Shown here: in pieces, positions 27,218-36,000 of the stretch | How positions within the stretch are numbered: the stretch's first letter is position 1 | Layout: every line of letters starts with the position of its first letter | DNA from: Brachybacterium faecium DSM 4810 | GTDB lineage: Bacteria; Actinomycetota; Actinomycetes; Actinomycetales; Dermabacteraceae | NCBI GenBank assembly: GCA_000023405.1 | Contig: CP001643.1 | Span: forward strand, 372,001 to 436,000 | DNA: 64,000 nt | Reading direction: 5' to 3' | Position numbers and translations under genes: made by a program | The notes under the pieces: model-generated | Databases searched by the model: none | The model's input: the letters and a program-made list of their open reading frames with translations, nothing else | Told to the model about the DNA's origin: nothing

Positions 27218-28054
27218 ATGACCACCGTCTCCCGCCGCACCCTGTTCGCCTCCGGCGCCGGCCTGGCCGCCCTCGCCCTCGCCGCCTGCGGCGCCGAGGA
27301 GGAGCCGCTCGCCGAGGAGGGCGGCGTGACCACCATCCGCGTGGCCGCGACCCCGCTGCCCCACATGGAGATCCTCACCTTCGTCAAGGACAACCTCGCG
27401 GCCGACGCGGGCCTCGAGCTCGACCTGCAGGAGCAGACCGAGTACCCGATCCCGAACCGGCTGCTCTCCGAGGGCGAGATCGACGCGAACTTCTTCCAGC
27501 ACCTGCCCTACCTCGAGACCGAGATCGCGGAGAACGGCTACGAGCTGACCCCCTACGAGGGCGTCCACATCGAGCCGCTGGGCGTGTTCTCGGAGTCGCT
27601 GACCTCGCTCGACGAGGTCGAGGACGGCGCCTCCGTCGGCATCCCGAACGACCCCACCAACCGCGGGCGCGCCCTCGCGCTGCTCGCCTCCGAGGGCCTG
27701 CTCACCCTGGCCGACGGGATCGAGCCCACCGAGGCCACCCCGGACGACATCGACGAGAACCCCAAGAACCTCGACCTGCAGGAGATCGACCCCGCGCTGC
27801 TGCCCCGCACGCTGGGCGACTACGCGCTCGCCGTGATCAACGGCAACTACGCCCTCGAGGCCGATCTGAGCCCTGCCGAGGATGCCCTCGTGCTCGAATC
27901 CGGCGAGGACAACCCCTACGCGAACATGCTCGTGGTGCGCACCGAGGACAAGGACAGCGAGGCGCTGAAGGCGCTCGACGAGCTGCTGCACTCCGAGGAC
28001 GTCCGCTCCTTCATCGAGGAGAACTACTCCGGCGCGGTCATCCCCGCGTTCTGA
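27218..28054 (+). CDS. metQ: methionine-binding lipoprotein MetQ/NlpA
   Basis: A 278-residue lipoprotein with lipobox LAAC (Cys about 24) after an SRRTLF n-region. The mature part is NlpA-family: VAATPLPHMEIL, NRLLSEGEIDANFFQHLPYL and ALAVINGNYAL are signature segments. ATG 27218 follows CTGGAGG. It captures methionine outside the membrane for MetNI. Third gene of the operon. Confidence 0.95.
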   Translation: MTTVSRRTLFASGAGLAALALAACGAEEEPLAEEGGVTTIRVAATPLPHMEILTFVKDNLAADAGLELDLQEQTEYPIPNRLLSEGEIDANFFQHLPYLETEIAENGYELTPYEGVHIEPLGVFSESLTSLDEVEDGASVGIPNDPTNRGRALALLASEGLLTLADGIEPTEATPDDIDENPKNLDLQEIDPALLPRTLGDYALAVINGNYALEADLSPAEDALVLESGEDNPYANMLVVRTEDKDSEALKALDELLHSEDVRSFIEENYSGAVIPAF

Positions 28055-28055
28055 G

Positions 28056-28061
28056 TAGCCT
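28056..28061 (+). promoter_or_regulatory. -10 box of predicted leaderless promoter for the SDR gene
   Basis: TAGCCT begins at the second base after the metQ stop, followed by six bases and the GTG start. The six bases also contain a GAGGGG ribosome-like run, so read-through translation from the metQ message is equally possible. Confidence 0.35.
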
Positions 28062-28067
28062 GAGGGG

Positions 28068-28841
28068 GTGACCGCTTCGACCTCTCGCCCCCTCTCCGGC
28101 CGCCGCGCCCTGATCACCGGTGCCAGCCGGGGCATCGGGGCGGACATCGCCCGCGCCTACGCAGCGGCCGGCGCCGATCTCGTGCTCACCGCCCGCGAGG
28201 CGAGCTCCCTCGAGCCCACGGCCCGCTCCCTCGCCGACGGGCACGGCGTGCGCACCGCCGTGCTGGCCGCGGACCTCGCCGACCCCGCCGTGCCCGACCG
28301 CCTCTGGGGCGAGGCCTCGGCGCTGCTGGGCGGCCTCGACGTGCTGGTCAACAACGCCGGCCTCTCCCATCCGGAGACGGTCGACCAGCTGGAGACCGCG
28401 CATTTCGACGAGACCCTGCAGGTGAACCTGCGCGCTCCCGCGCTGCTCGCCGCCCGGGCCGGCACGGCCATGGCGCAGGACGGCGGAGGCGTGATCGTCA
28501 CGATCGCCTCCGCCGCCGCGCTGCGCCCGCTGGCCGAGCACTACGCCTACTCCGTCGCGAAGGCGGGCCTGGTCATGGCCACCCGCACCCTCGCCCTCGA
28601 GCTGGGCGCACGGGGCGTGCGCGCGAACTCGCTCTGCCCCACCATCGTGCTCACCGACATGGGGCAGAAGGTCTGGGGCGATCACCCCGACAAGGCCGCC
28701 CCGATGCTCGCCCGCATCCCGAGCGACCGCTTCGCCCAGCCCCATGAGGTCTCCGACGTCGCGGTCTGGCTCGCCTCCGACGCCGCCTCGATGGTCAACG
28801 GCGCCGAAATCCCGGTCGACGGCGGGTACCTGGTCAGCTGA
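28068..28841 (+). CDS. short-chain dehydrogenase/reductase
   Basis: A 257-residue Rossmann enzyme with the NAD(P) loop TGASRGIG (about 18-25), NNAG (about 96), and the catalytic Ser/Tyr/Lys in SAAALRPLAEHYAYSVAK. The C-terminus GAEIPVDGGYLVS is standard for the FabG-like group. It should reduce a ketone or oxidise an alcohol; substrate unknown. GTG start 14 bp after metQ. It converges on the xylanase gene with 7 bp between stops. Confidence 0.9.
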   Translation: MTASTSRPLSGRRALITGASRGIGADIARAYAAAGADLVLTAREASSLEPTARSLADGHGVRTAVLAADLADPAVPDRLWGEASALLGGLDVLVNNAGLSHPETVDQLETAHFDETLQVNLRAPALLAARAGTAMAQDGGGVIVTIASAAALRPLAEHYAYSVAKAGLVMATRTLALELGARGVRANSLCPTIVLTDMGQKVWGDHPDKAAPMLARIPSDRFAQPHEVSDVAVWLASDAASMVNGAEIPVDGGYLVS

Positions 28842-28848
28842 GCGGCGG

Positions 28849-30000
28849 TCAGCGGCGCAGCGCGGGATGCCCGGCGCGGCCGCTGGCCTCCGCGAGCGCG
28901 TCCTGCACGGCGTAGTAGGCGGGCTTGCGGGTGTAGTCGTCCCACAGCACGGTCGCGGCGCCCTCGCCCTCGAAGGTGCCCGGCACCCAGGAGTACACGT
29001 CCGGGAAGCCCCACAGGGTCAGGGAGTTGCAGCCCTCGACGGACAGGGCCGCCTCCGTCATGCGCCGGTAGTAGTCGGCCTGCTGCTCCAGCTGCTGCTC
29101 GGTGGGCGTGGCGCCCTCCTCGAGGTCCATGCGCACGTCCAGCTCGGTGATCGCGGTCTCCAGGCCCAGGTCGGCGAAGCGCTGGAGGTTCTCCGTGATG
29201 TCCTCGGGGAAGTCGTAGCGGAGCGAGAGGTGGCCCTGGGTGGAGAACCCGTCGATCGGGACGCCCTCGGCGAGCAGCTCGGTGATCAGCGCGTAGTACG
29301 CATCGGACTTCGCGCTCACGCCATCGACGTTGTAGTCGTTGAAGAACAGCAGCGCGTCGGGGTCCGCGGCGCGGGTCCAGCGGAAGGCGTCGGCGAGGAT
29401 CCCGGGGCCCAGCTCGCGCAGCCAGATGTTGTCGTTCAGGCGCAGCTCGCCCTCGTCGGTGAAGATCTCGTTGACCACGTCCCATTGCTGGATGCGCCCG
29501 CGGTAGCGGCCGACGACGGTGTCGATGTGCTCCTTGAGCAGGTCGCGCAGCTCGTCCGCGGAGAAGTCGCCCTCCTCGAGCCAGGTGGGGTTCTGGGCGT
29601 GCCACAGCAGGGTGTGGCCGCGCACCACCTGTCCGTGCTGCTGGGCGAAGTCCATGATCTCGTCCGCATCCTCGAAGTCGAAGGTCTCGCGGTCCGGTCG
29701 CAGGTAGTCCCACTTCATCTGGTTCTCCGCCGAGAGCGAGGTGACCTCGCGGCCGAGGGTCTCGCGGTAGATCTCCTCGCTCATCGGCGTCGGGTAGTCC
29801 TGCTCGGTGTGGTGGCCCCCGCCGGCGACGGCGGAGCCGATCTCGATCACCCCGCCGGCGGCCCAGGCCAGGGTGTCCTTCTTGGCGAGGCCGGGCGGTG
29901 TGTGCTCCCCGTTGCCCGGCGCGGCGGACGCTGTGGCGGCGGTGCCCAGCGTGGCGGCGGTGGCGACAGCGGTGGCGGTGAGGATCTGGCGGCGCTTCAT
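28849..30000 (-). CDS. secreted GH10 endo-1,4-beta-xylanase
   Basis: A 383-residue secreted enzyme. The N-terminal signal peptide (KRR n-region, Ala/Thr-rich core, cleavage near TASA-AP about residue 26) is followed by a single GH10 TIM barrel with no carbohydrate-binding module. The acid/base Glu is in WDVVNEIF (about 178) and the nucleophile in ITELDV (about 286); GHTLLWHAQNP and WGFPDVYSW complete the active-site set. It cleaves internal xylan bonds outside the cell. ATG has an AGGAG site. LacI-type palindromes upstream suggest sugar-responsive repression. Confidence 0.95.
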   Translation of the reverse strand: MKRRQILTATAVATAATLGTAATASAAPGNGEHTPPGLAKKDTLAWAAGGVIEIGSAVAGGGHHTEQDYPTPMSEEIYRETLGREVTSLSAENQMKWDYLRPDRETFDFEDADEIMDFAQQHGQVVRGHTLLWHAQNPTWLEEGDFSADELRDLLKEHIDTVVGRYRGRIQQWDVVNEIFTDEGELRLNDNIWLRELGPGILADAFRWTRAADPDALLFFNDYNVDGVSAKSDAYYALITELLAEGVPIDGFSTQGHLSLRYDFPEDITENLQRFADLGLETAITELDVRMDLEEGATPTEQQLEQQADYYRRMTEAALSVEGCNSLTLWGFPDVYSWVPGTFEGEGAATVLWDDYTRKPAYYAVQDALAEASGRAGHPALRR

Positions 30001-30023
30001 GACGTCTCCTATGACTCAATGGG

Positions 30024-30035
30024 CGAAAGGTTTCG
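30024..30035. promoter_or_regulatory. LacI-family-type operator, xylanase promoter
   Basis: CGAAAGGTTTCG is a near-perfect palindrome lying between the -10 box and the xylanase start, where a bound repressor would block transcription. A further CTTTCGA half-site follows a few bases away. CGAAA-TTTCG cores are typical of LacI-family sugar repressors in actinobacteria. Confidence 0.6.
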
Positions 30036-30054
30036 GTCGCTTTCGACTGTCATG

Positions 30055-30084
30055 AGCGTATGGGCGTCGTCACACGTCCGTCAA
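30055..30084 (-). promoter_or_regulatory. xylanase promoter
   Basis: On the minus strand TTGACG (30079-30084) and TACGCT (30055-30060) form a -35/-10 pair with an 18-base spacer. Transcription would start near 30048, leaving a leader of about 48 bases carrying the operator and the AGGAG site. Confidence 0.6.
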
Positions 30085-30130
30085 GGCGTGCTGACCGCGG
30101 CGGCTTCGGGGTGATGCGCGGCGAGCCTGC

Positions 30131-30144
30131 CCGAAAACTTTCGG
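30131..30144. promoter_or_regulatory. second LacI-family-type operator upstream of xylanase
   Basis: CCGAAAACTTTCGG is a palindrome except at its central pair, 108 bp centre-to-centre from the first site. Two sites at this distance allow a repressor loop over the promoter. Confidence 0.55.
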
Positions 30145-30169
30145 TCAGCTCGCGTCGGCGGTGTCGGGC

Positions 30170-32281
30170 CTACAGGAGCGCGGTCGCTCCGAGCTGGTCC
30201 AGCAGCCATGCCAGCTCGTCGGCCCGCTGCTCCCACTTGCGGTACCGGCCGGAGCGGCCGCCGTGCCCGGCGACCATCTCGCAGCGGAACAGGATCGGCC
30301 GTTCGCCCTGGTCGGAGGTGACGGTCTCGCGCAGCCGCGCCACCCACTTCGCGGGCTCGACGAAGAACACGCGCGTGTCGTTCAGCGAGGTGGAGGCGAA
30401 GATCGCGGGGTACTCGACCGCGCGCACGTTCTCGTACGGGCTGTACTCCTTCATGTAGGCGTACACGTCCGGGTCGTGCAGCGGGTCGCCCCACTCCTCC
30501 CACTCGCCGACGGTCAGCGGCAGGCTCGGGTCGAGGATCGTGGTCAGCGTGTCCACGAAGGGGACCCCGGCGATGATCGCCCGGAACCGCTCGGGGGCCA
30601 GGTTCGCGACCGCGCCCATCAGCAGACCGCCCGCGCTGCGGCCCTCCGCCGAGAGGCGGTCCGGGGCGACCAGGCCGCTGCCCGTCAGGTGCTCCGCCGC
30701 GGCGACGAAGTCGCTGAAGGAGTTCTTCTTCTCCAGCAGCTTGCCGTGCTCGTACCAGTCGCGGCCCATCTCGCCGCCGCCGCGCACGTGCGCGATCGCG
30801 ATGACGACGCCGCGGTCCAGCAGCGACAGGCGCGTGGGCGCGAAGGAGGGGTCGATCGACATCTCGTAGGAGCCGTAGCCGTACAGGTAGCCCGGGGCGG
30901 TGCCGTCGGCGGCGACCTCCCGGCGGGCGACCACGCTCAGCGGGATGGCGGTGCCGTCGGCCGCGGTCGCCCACTCGCGCCGCTCGACGTAGAGGGACGG
31001 GTCGTAGTGCGGCACCGGGGTCACGCGCAGCACCGTGGTCTCCCCGGTGGTGACCTCGCGCTCGGCGACGGTGGGCGGGGTGAGCATGCTGGTGAGCTGG
31101 TAGCGCACCGTGCCCTGGTCCCAGTTCGGGTTGGTGTCCAGCTCCACCGTGTCCAGCTCGCCGCCATGGGAGATGTCGGCGGACCGCTCGAGCCGCAGCG
31201 ACCCGTCGGCCGCCCGGGGGATGAGGCGCACGCTCGCGAGCCCGCCGCTGCGCAGCTCGAGGGCGACGAAGCCCGCGAAGGCCTCGACCGAGAGCAGGCG
31301 CTCCCCCTCGGCCGCGACCAGCAGCTCCTCCCAGCGGGAGGGGTCCTCGAGCGGTGCCTGGGCGAGCGCGAAGCCGCGGTGGCCCTCGTTGTGCACCACC
31401 AGCAGCCGATCCCCGGCGTGCTCGACGGTGTAGTCCACGCCGTCGCGCCGCCCGCCGGCGGGCACGGGCGCCGAGGTCGGGTCCGCGAGGTCCAGCAGCC
31501 ATGCCTCGGTGGTGCTCGTGGAACCCGCCTGGATCACCAGGGTCGAGCCGTCGCGGGAGCGGTCGAAGCCGATCATGAAGCGCTCGTCGGGCTCCTCGAT
31601 GACCAGCACGTCCTCGCTCGCGTCGCTCCCGATGCGGTGGCGCCAGATCTGGTGCTGCCGCCAGGCGTCGTCGACCCGCGCGTAGAACAGCCACTGCTGA
31701 TCGGCGGAGAAGGCGAGGCCGTAGCCGGCACCGGTCACCGCCTCGTCGATGACCTGCCCGGAGGTGAGATCGGTGATCCGCAGCGTGAACCGCTCATCGC
31801 CTGCGGTGTCCACCGCCGAGGCGTACAGGGTGTGGTCGGGGGAGGGGGCGAGCCCGCCGAGGGAGTAGAACTCGCGGCCGGCGGCCTCCGCCTGGGCGTC
31901 CAGCAGCACCTGCTCGCCCTCGAGCATCACGCCGGGCTCGACCTGCGGCAGCGTGCCCGCATCGGCGATGCGGGTGAACATCGGATAGTCGTTCCCGGCG
32001 GTGGTGCGGACGATGTACCACCAGTCGTCGCGACGCACCGGCACGCTGAGGTCCGTCTCCTGCGTGTGCCCCACGAACTCCTCCACGAGCGTGCCGCGCA
32101 GGGCGTCCAGGTGCGCGGTGCGGGCGTCGGCGTACGCGTTCTCCGCCTCGAGGTAGGCGATCACCTCGGGGTCGGTCTTGTCGCGCATCCACTCGAAGGG
32201 ATCGACGACGGTGTCGCCGTGGAAGGTCCGCTCGCTGGGGCGGTGGGCGGGGGAGGGGGCGTGCGGCTGCTCCGTCGTCAT
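30170..32281 (-). CDS. ptrB: oligopeptidase B (S9A prolyl-oligopeptidase family)
   Basis: A 703-residue cytoplasmic serine peptidase: an N-terminal seven-bladed propeller (about 75-420) and a C-terminal alpha/beta hydrolase. The full triad is visible: Ser549 in EGRSAGG, Asp635 in LNDTRV, His673 in VAGHGGRSG. The HVRGGGEMGRDWYEHGK and DYPYENV-like (EYSPYENVRA) segments are family hallmarks. OpdB enzymes cleave after Arg/Lys in short peptides. The ATG overlaps the stop of the upstream paralogue by 4 bp, so both come from one message. Confidence 0.94.
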   Translation of the reverse strand: MTTEQPHAPSPAHRPSERTFHGDTVVDPFEWMRDKTDPEVIAYLEAENAYADARTAHLDALRGTLVEEFVGHTQETDLSVPVRRDDWWYIVRTTAGNDYPMFTRIADAGTLPQVEPGVMLEGEQVLLDAQAEAAGREFYSLGGLAPSPDHTLYASAVDTAGDERFTLRITDLTSGQVIDEAVTGAGYGLAFSADQQWLFYARVDDAWRQHQIWRHRIGSDASEDVLVIEEPDERFMIGFDRSRDGSTLVIQAGSTSTTEAWLLDLADPTSAPVPAGGRRDGVDYTVEHAGDRLLVVHNEGHRGFALAQAPLEDPSRWEELLVAAEGERLLSVEAFAGFVALELRSGGLASVRLIPRAADGSLRLERSADISHGGELDTVELDTNPNWDQGTVRYQLTSMLTPPTVAEREVTTGETTVLRVTPVPHYDPSLYVERREWATAADGTAIPLSVVARREVAADGTAPGYLYGYGSYEMSIDPSFAPTRLSLLDRGVVIAIAHVRGGGEMGRDWYEHGKLLEKKNSFSDFVAAAEHLTGSGLVAPDRLSAEGRSAGGLLMGAVANLAPERFRAIIAGVPFVDTLTTILDPSLPLTVGEWEEWGDPLHDPDVYAYMKEYSPYENVRAVEYPAIFASTSLNDTRVFFVEPAKWVARLRETVTSDQGERPILFRCEMVAGHGGRSGRYRKWEQRADELAWLLDQLGATALL

Positions 32282-34407
32282 TCCTCGAGGGTAACCGCGC
32301 CGAGCTGGTCGAGCAGCCAGGCCACCCCTTCGGTGCGGGCGTCCGTCGCGGTGCTCATCGTGGGCAGGGTGCGCAGCAGGATCGGGCGCTTGTGCGGATC
32401 CGAGGTGACGCGGTCCCGCAGCTCGGCCACCCAGATCGCGGCGCAGGCCGGAGGGACGTCGGTGCCCTCGGCCGCGGTCCAGGCGAACACGGCCGGGTAG
32501 TGCGCCCGACGGACGTTCTCCGACGGGCTGTAGCTGCGCAGGCAGAGGTAGGTGGCCTCATCGGCCGCCGGGTCTCCCCACTCGGCCCACTCCTCGAGCG
32601 TGAGCATCACCTCCGCGTCCAGCAGGGTCTCGAGCGGATCCACGAGCGGCGTGCCCGTGAGGATCGCGCGGAACCGCTCCGGGGCGAGGTTCGCCGCGGC
32701 CGCGGCGAGCAGCCCGCCGGAGCCGTCGCCGATGGCGCCGAGCCGATCCGGGGAGGCCCAGCCTCCGCTGACGAGATGCTCGGCGCAGGCGAGGAAGTCG
32801 GCGATGGAGCGCGGCTTGTGCAGTCGGCGGCCCTGTCGGTGCCACCGGGGTCCCAGCTCGCCGCCGCCGCGCACGTGCGCCACGGCGACCACGACGCCGC
32901 GGTCGGCGACGGCCAGGGTCTCCGCCTGCAGCACCGGATCGGTCGAGGTGCCGAACGCCCCCTCGCCGTAGAGGACCGCGGGGGCGGAGCCGTCATGCGG
33001 CAGGTCGCGCCGGGCGATCAGCGAGATCGGCACCTGCACCCCGTCGGAGGAGGTGGCCCACAGCCGGCGCTCCTCGTACTTCTCGAGGTCGAGGCCGTGC
33101 GTCTCGGCCTGCAGCAGGCGGCTGCTGCGGCCGGTCACCGGATCGTGCTCGAGGATCGTGGGAGGGGTGAGGAAGCTGTCGAGGCGGTAGCGGATCGCGG
33201 GCTGATGCCAGTCGGGGGTGGGCTCGAGGCGCACCGCGTCCAGCTCGCCGCCGCGCCCCACGGACTGCACGTCGCCGACGTCGACCGTGCCGTCGGCGCG
33301 GCGGGGCAGCACGCGCAGGCGGGGCAGGCCGCCGCTGCGCAGCTGCAGCGCGACGGCGCCGGAGAAGGCCTCGACGGAGTCGAAGTGCTCACCCTCCGCG
33401 GCGGTGAGCAGCGGGGTCATGTCGCGCAGGCCGCCGGTGACGCCCAGACCGAGCTCGCTGAGCGCGGTGCGGCCCGAGGCATCCTCATGGATCACCAGCA
33501 GGCGGTCCCCGGCGTGCTCGATGAGCGGGGGCGCGCCGGTCAACCGCCCGGTCACCGAACGCGGCGCGGCGCAGGCGGCGGCGAGGTCCGCGATCCACAC
33601 CTCGCTGCCCTTCGGGGAGCTGGAGCGGATCAACGCGGCCGAGCCGTCCCGGGAGCGGGACAGCTCGAGCTGCGCCCAGTGGTCCGGCTCCTCGACGAGC
33701 ACGGCGTCCTCCTCGATGCCGGCGCCCAGGCGATGGCAGCGCACCTGATGGCGGCGACCGAGGTCGTCCAGCCGGGTGTGCAGCAGGGAGCGGGAATCGG
33801 CGGAGAAGACGAGATCGGGGCCGGCCTGTTCGATCGCCGCGTCGACGAGCTCGCCGGTCGCGGCCTCGGTGACGATCACGCGGCAGCCGCCCAGGGCCGC
33901 CTCGGCGCGGGCGAGCAGGCGGTGATCGGGGGAGACCGCGAAGCCGATCATCCCCCGGCAGTCCTCCACCAGGATCTCCTCGCCGTCGAGGAGACGACCG
34001 GGGACGATCTCGGGGATCCCGGCGGGGCCGCGCAGCTCGGCGCGGTCGCGCACCCGGGTGAGCAGGGCGCCGTCGGCCGCGGCCGGACGATCGATGTACC
34101 ACCAGCCGCCCAGCAGCACCGGCGCGGACAGCTCGATCGGGGCGGTGCTGCCGCGGAAGGCCCTGCCCAGCGCGCTGCGCAGCGGGGCGAGGTGCGCGGT
34201 GCGTGCGTCGGCGTGGACGTTCTCCGCCGCGAAGTGCGCGGTGACCTCGGCGGAGCGGGTATCCCGCAGCCAGCGGCGACGGACCGTGACCGTGTCGCCG
34301 AACAGCGTGCGGTCCACCGGGCGGGCCTCGGGTCGCGGGGCGGTCTCGCGCTGTGCGGGGCTCGTCCTGCGGGTCTGCCCCGCCGTCGAGACGGTGTGCT
34401 GAGTCAT
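32278..34407 (-). CDS. degenerate oligopeptidase B paralogue lacking the catalytic triad
   Basis: A 709-residue protein colinear with the downstream oligopeptidase B, sharing the propeller and hydrolase landmarks (AHVRGGGELGPRWHRQGR, SPSENVRRAHYPAVFAW). The triad is gone: the nucleophile elbow reads IGDGSGG with Gly562 where Ser should be and Ser one place late; the Asp loop LNDTR has become AEGTD; the His loop AGHGGRSG has become TMSTATDA. The frame is intact and well biased, so it is expressed rather than decayed. A pseudoenzyme role (regulator or partner of the active copy) is inference. The divergent HTH gene may control it. Confidence 0.88.
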   Translation of the reverse strand: MTQHTVSTAGQTRRTSPAQRETAPRPEARPVDRTLFGDTVTVRRRWLRDTRSAEVTAHFAAENVHADARTAHLAPLRSALGRAFRGSTAPIELSAPVLLGGWWYIDRPAAADGALLTRVRDRAELRGPAGIPEIVPGRLLDGEEILVEDCRGMIGFAVSPDHRLLARAEAALGGCRVIVTEAATGELVDAAIEQAGPDLVFSADSRSLLHTRLDDLGRRHQVRCHRLGAGIEEDAVLVEEPDHWAQLELSRSRDGSAALIRSSSPKGSEVWIADLAAACAAPRSVTGRLTGAPPLIEHAGDRLLVIHEDASGRTALSELGLGVTGGLRDMTPLLTAAEGEHFDSVEAFSGAVALQLRSGGLPRLRVLPRRADGTVDVGDVQSVGRGGELDAVRLEPTPDWHQPAIRYRLDSFLTPPTILEHDPVTGRSSRLLQAETHGLDLEKYEERRLWATSSDGVQVPISLIARRDLPHDGSAPAVLYGEGAFGTSTDPVLQAETLAVADRGVVVAVAHVRGGGELGPRWHRQGRRLHKPRSIADFLACAEHLVSGGWASPDRLGAIGDGSGGLLAAAAANLAPERFRAILTGTPLVDPLETLLDAEVMLTLEEWAEWGDPAADEATYLCLRSYSPSENVRRAHYPAVFAWTAAEGTDVPPACAAIWVAELRDRVTSDPHKRPILLRTLPTMSTATDARTEGVAWLLDQLGAVTLEE

Positions 34408-34563
34408 GGAAGCGGCTTTCTTCTCGTGAGGGCCGATGGCTGGTGCTGCATCGCGTCGCTGCTCTCTCGGCCTTCGAGCAACGATCTGGGGGCGAGCTCC
34501 ACCGCTCCGTCGCAGGTGGAGGTTCGTGACCGATGAGGTCGTGAGGTGACGGCGCGGGCGTCG

Positions 34564-34755
34564 TCAGAGGGACGCGTGCGGCTGACCGCGAGGATGCAGC
34601 GGGATAGACAGAGGGGAGCGGGCGAGGGCCGCCGTGAGGAAGCCTGCGCGCACGGAGGGGACCGGTCGGGGAGCGTTGCGGGGACAGCAGCCGTCCGGGC
34701 CGCGGAGGGCAGTGCGGGCGCGAGAGCCGGTACGGCAGTGCGTGTCCGAGTGCAT
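34564..34755 (-). CDS. possible 63-residue small protein upstream of the S9 pair
   Basis: An open frame with ATG 34755 preceded by a good AGGAGGT site (spacing about 9) and about 80% G/C third positions. It is basic, Cys-containing (DGCC near residue 22-24) and ends in a Pro/Ser-rich tail. I recognise no family. A TAGCCT box at 34814-34819 (minus strand) could drive it. The rest of the 508-bp gap 34408-34915 shows no other convincing gene. Could equally be an untranslated leader. Confidence 0.3.
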   Translation of the reverse strand: MHSDTHCRTGSRARTALRGPDGCCPRNAPRPVPSVRAGFLTAALARSPLSIPLHPRGQPHASL

Positions 34756-34813
34756 GGTGCGGTGACCTCCTCTTCCGTGCGGTTCCCCGACGTGCTTGTG
34801 AGCTTCGCCATAC

Positions 34814-34823
34814 AGGCTACTGT
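34814..34823. promoter_or_regulatory. overlapping divergent -10 boxes
   Basis: TAGCCT on the minus strand (34814-34819) and TACTGT on the plus strand (34818-34823) overlap, placing promoters for the S9-peptidase side and the HTH gene back to back. This would let one regulator control both. Confidence 0.35.
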
Positions 34824-34915
34824 TGGCTTTTCAGAGGTATGTCCGAAACGTTGAACGGTGGGTGACCACCGGTGCGTGCGGGCACGGTCGAACAGATGCA
34901 GGGGGCGCCGAGGAG

Positions 34916-35863
34916 ATGGCATCGGACGAGGACGAGCGGTTCGCGTCGGAGCTGCGCAGGGCGATCGAGGGCAGCGGGCTGTCGCTGACCGCGATCTCGC
35001 AGCGACTGCGGGCGCGGCACCGTCCGGTCAGCGTGGCCACCCTGAGCAACTGGCAGTCCGGGCGGAGCCTGCCCGGCGGGGACCAGTCGCTCGGCGTGGT
35101 CGCGGCGCTCGAGGAGCTGCTCGGCAAGCCGCCGGACTCCCTCGCGGATCTGGTGGGTGCGCCGCGGCTGCGGGGGAGGGCCTCGCGCCCCACCCGGTTC
35201 CTCGGCAGGCGCAGCAGCAAGGAGGTGTTCGGGCAGGCGCTCGAGGAGCTCGGCTTCGAATCGGCCCGGCAGTACGCGCATGAGCGGGTCTTCCACCAGC
35301 ACGCCGTGATCGACGGCTCCCAGGAGCTGCAGCGGTTCGACTACCGCCTCACCGTGCGAGCGCTCGAATCGGGCACCTGCCGCCTCCCGGCGGTGTACGT
35401 GCTGGAGCCGACCGAGCCGAACGTCGAGCCGCACTATGTCGCGCTCGAGGGGTGCACGCTGGGGCGGAGGGTGCGCTGGCCGGAGCGCCGCGCCTACGGC
35501 GTGGAGATCCTGGTGGACGGCACGCTCGACGCGGGACAGGTCGCGACCTTCGCCTATCGGGTGGAGATGCGCGCCCGGGCCACGGACGTGACCGGGGCGA
35601 TGTACAGCCTCCCGCGGCGGGCCAACGACGTGCTGCTCGAGGTCGAGTTCCGCGGCGACCGCCGGCCGATGGACTGCGAGCGCTACCGGCGCACCCAGTC
35701 CGGAGAGGTGATCACGCCGGTGCGGCTCGATCACCGCAACCGCCTCCAGCTCAGCGAGGCCCGCTTCGGGCCGGGCACCTTCGGGCTGCGCTGGGCGTGG
35801 GAGGCCGACGAGGAGGACGGCGAGGACGACGGCGACGAGGACTGCGGGGTCGGGGCCGGCTGA
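34916..35863 (+). CDS. helix-turn-helix regulator with a large C-terminal domain
   Basis: A 315-residue protein. Residues about 8-75 form an XRE-like HTH (SLTAISQRLRARHRPVSVATLSNWQSGRSLP). The remainder (about 90-300) is a beta-rich domain with several Glu/Arg-rich strands that I cannot name, ending in an acidic Glu/Asp tail. ATG 34916 gives a clean HTH start; a TTG at 34823 would add 31 residues but overlaps the -10 box. It diverges from the S9 oligopeptidase pair and may regulate it. An 8-codon upstream frame (34839-34865) may affect translation. Confidence 0.75.
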   Translation: MASDEDERFASELRRAIEGSGLSLTAISQRLRARHRPVSVATLSNWQSGRSLPGGDQSLGVVAALEELLGKPPDSLADLVGAPRLRGRASRPTRFLGRRSSKEVFGQALEELGFESARQYAHERVFHQHAVIDGSQELQRFDYRLTVRALESGTCRLPAVYVLEPTEPNVEPHYVALEGCTLGRRVRWPERRAYGVEILVDGTLDAGQVATFAYRVEMRARATDVTGAMYSLPRRANDVLLEVEFRGDRRPMDCERYRRTQSGEVITPVRLDHRNRLQLSEARFGPGTFGLRWAWEADEEDGEDDGDEDCGVGAG

Positions 35864-36000
35864 GCGCCGCCGGCTCGTGCTGGACGCTCCCTCCTCGCGC
35901 ACTCCCTCCTCGGGCACGCCCGGGACCGGAGTCCTCGCCAGGCGAGAACCGCTCGGCGTATTCTGGGGGTGCCGGTCCCCGGCCGCACAGGGAGGTGTGG

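Noticed and set aside
32278..34407. Treating the S9 paralogue as a decayed pseudogene
   Set aside because: The frame is full length, codon bias is normal and it is translationally coupled; pseudoenzyme fits better than pseudogene.
34404..34922. A 172-residue minus-strand frame upstream of the pseudo-oligopeptidase
   Set aside because: It overlaps the HTH gene's start and the divergent promoters, and is Ser/Arg/Pro-rich without motifs.
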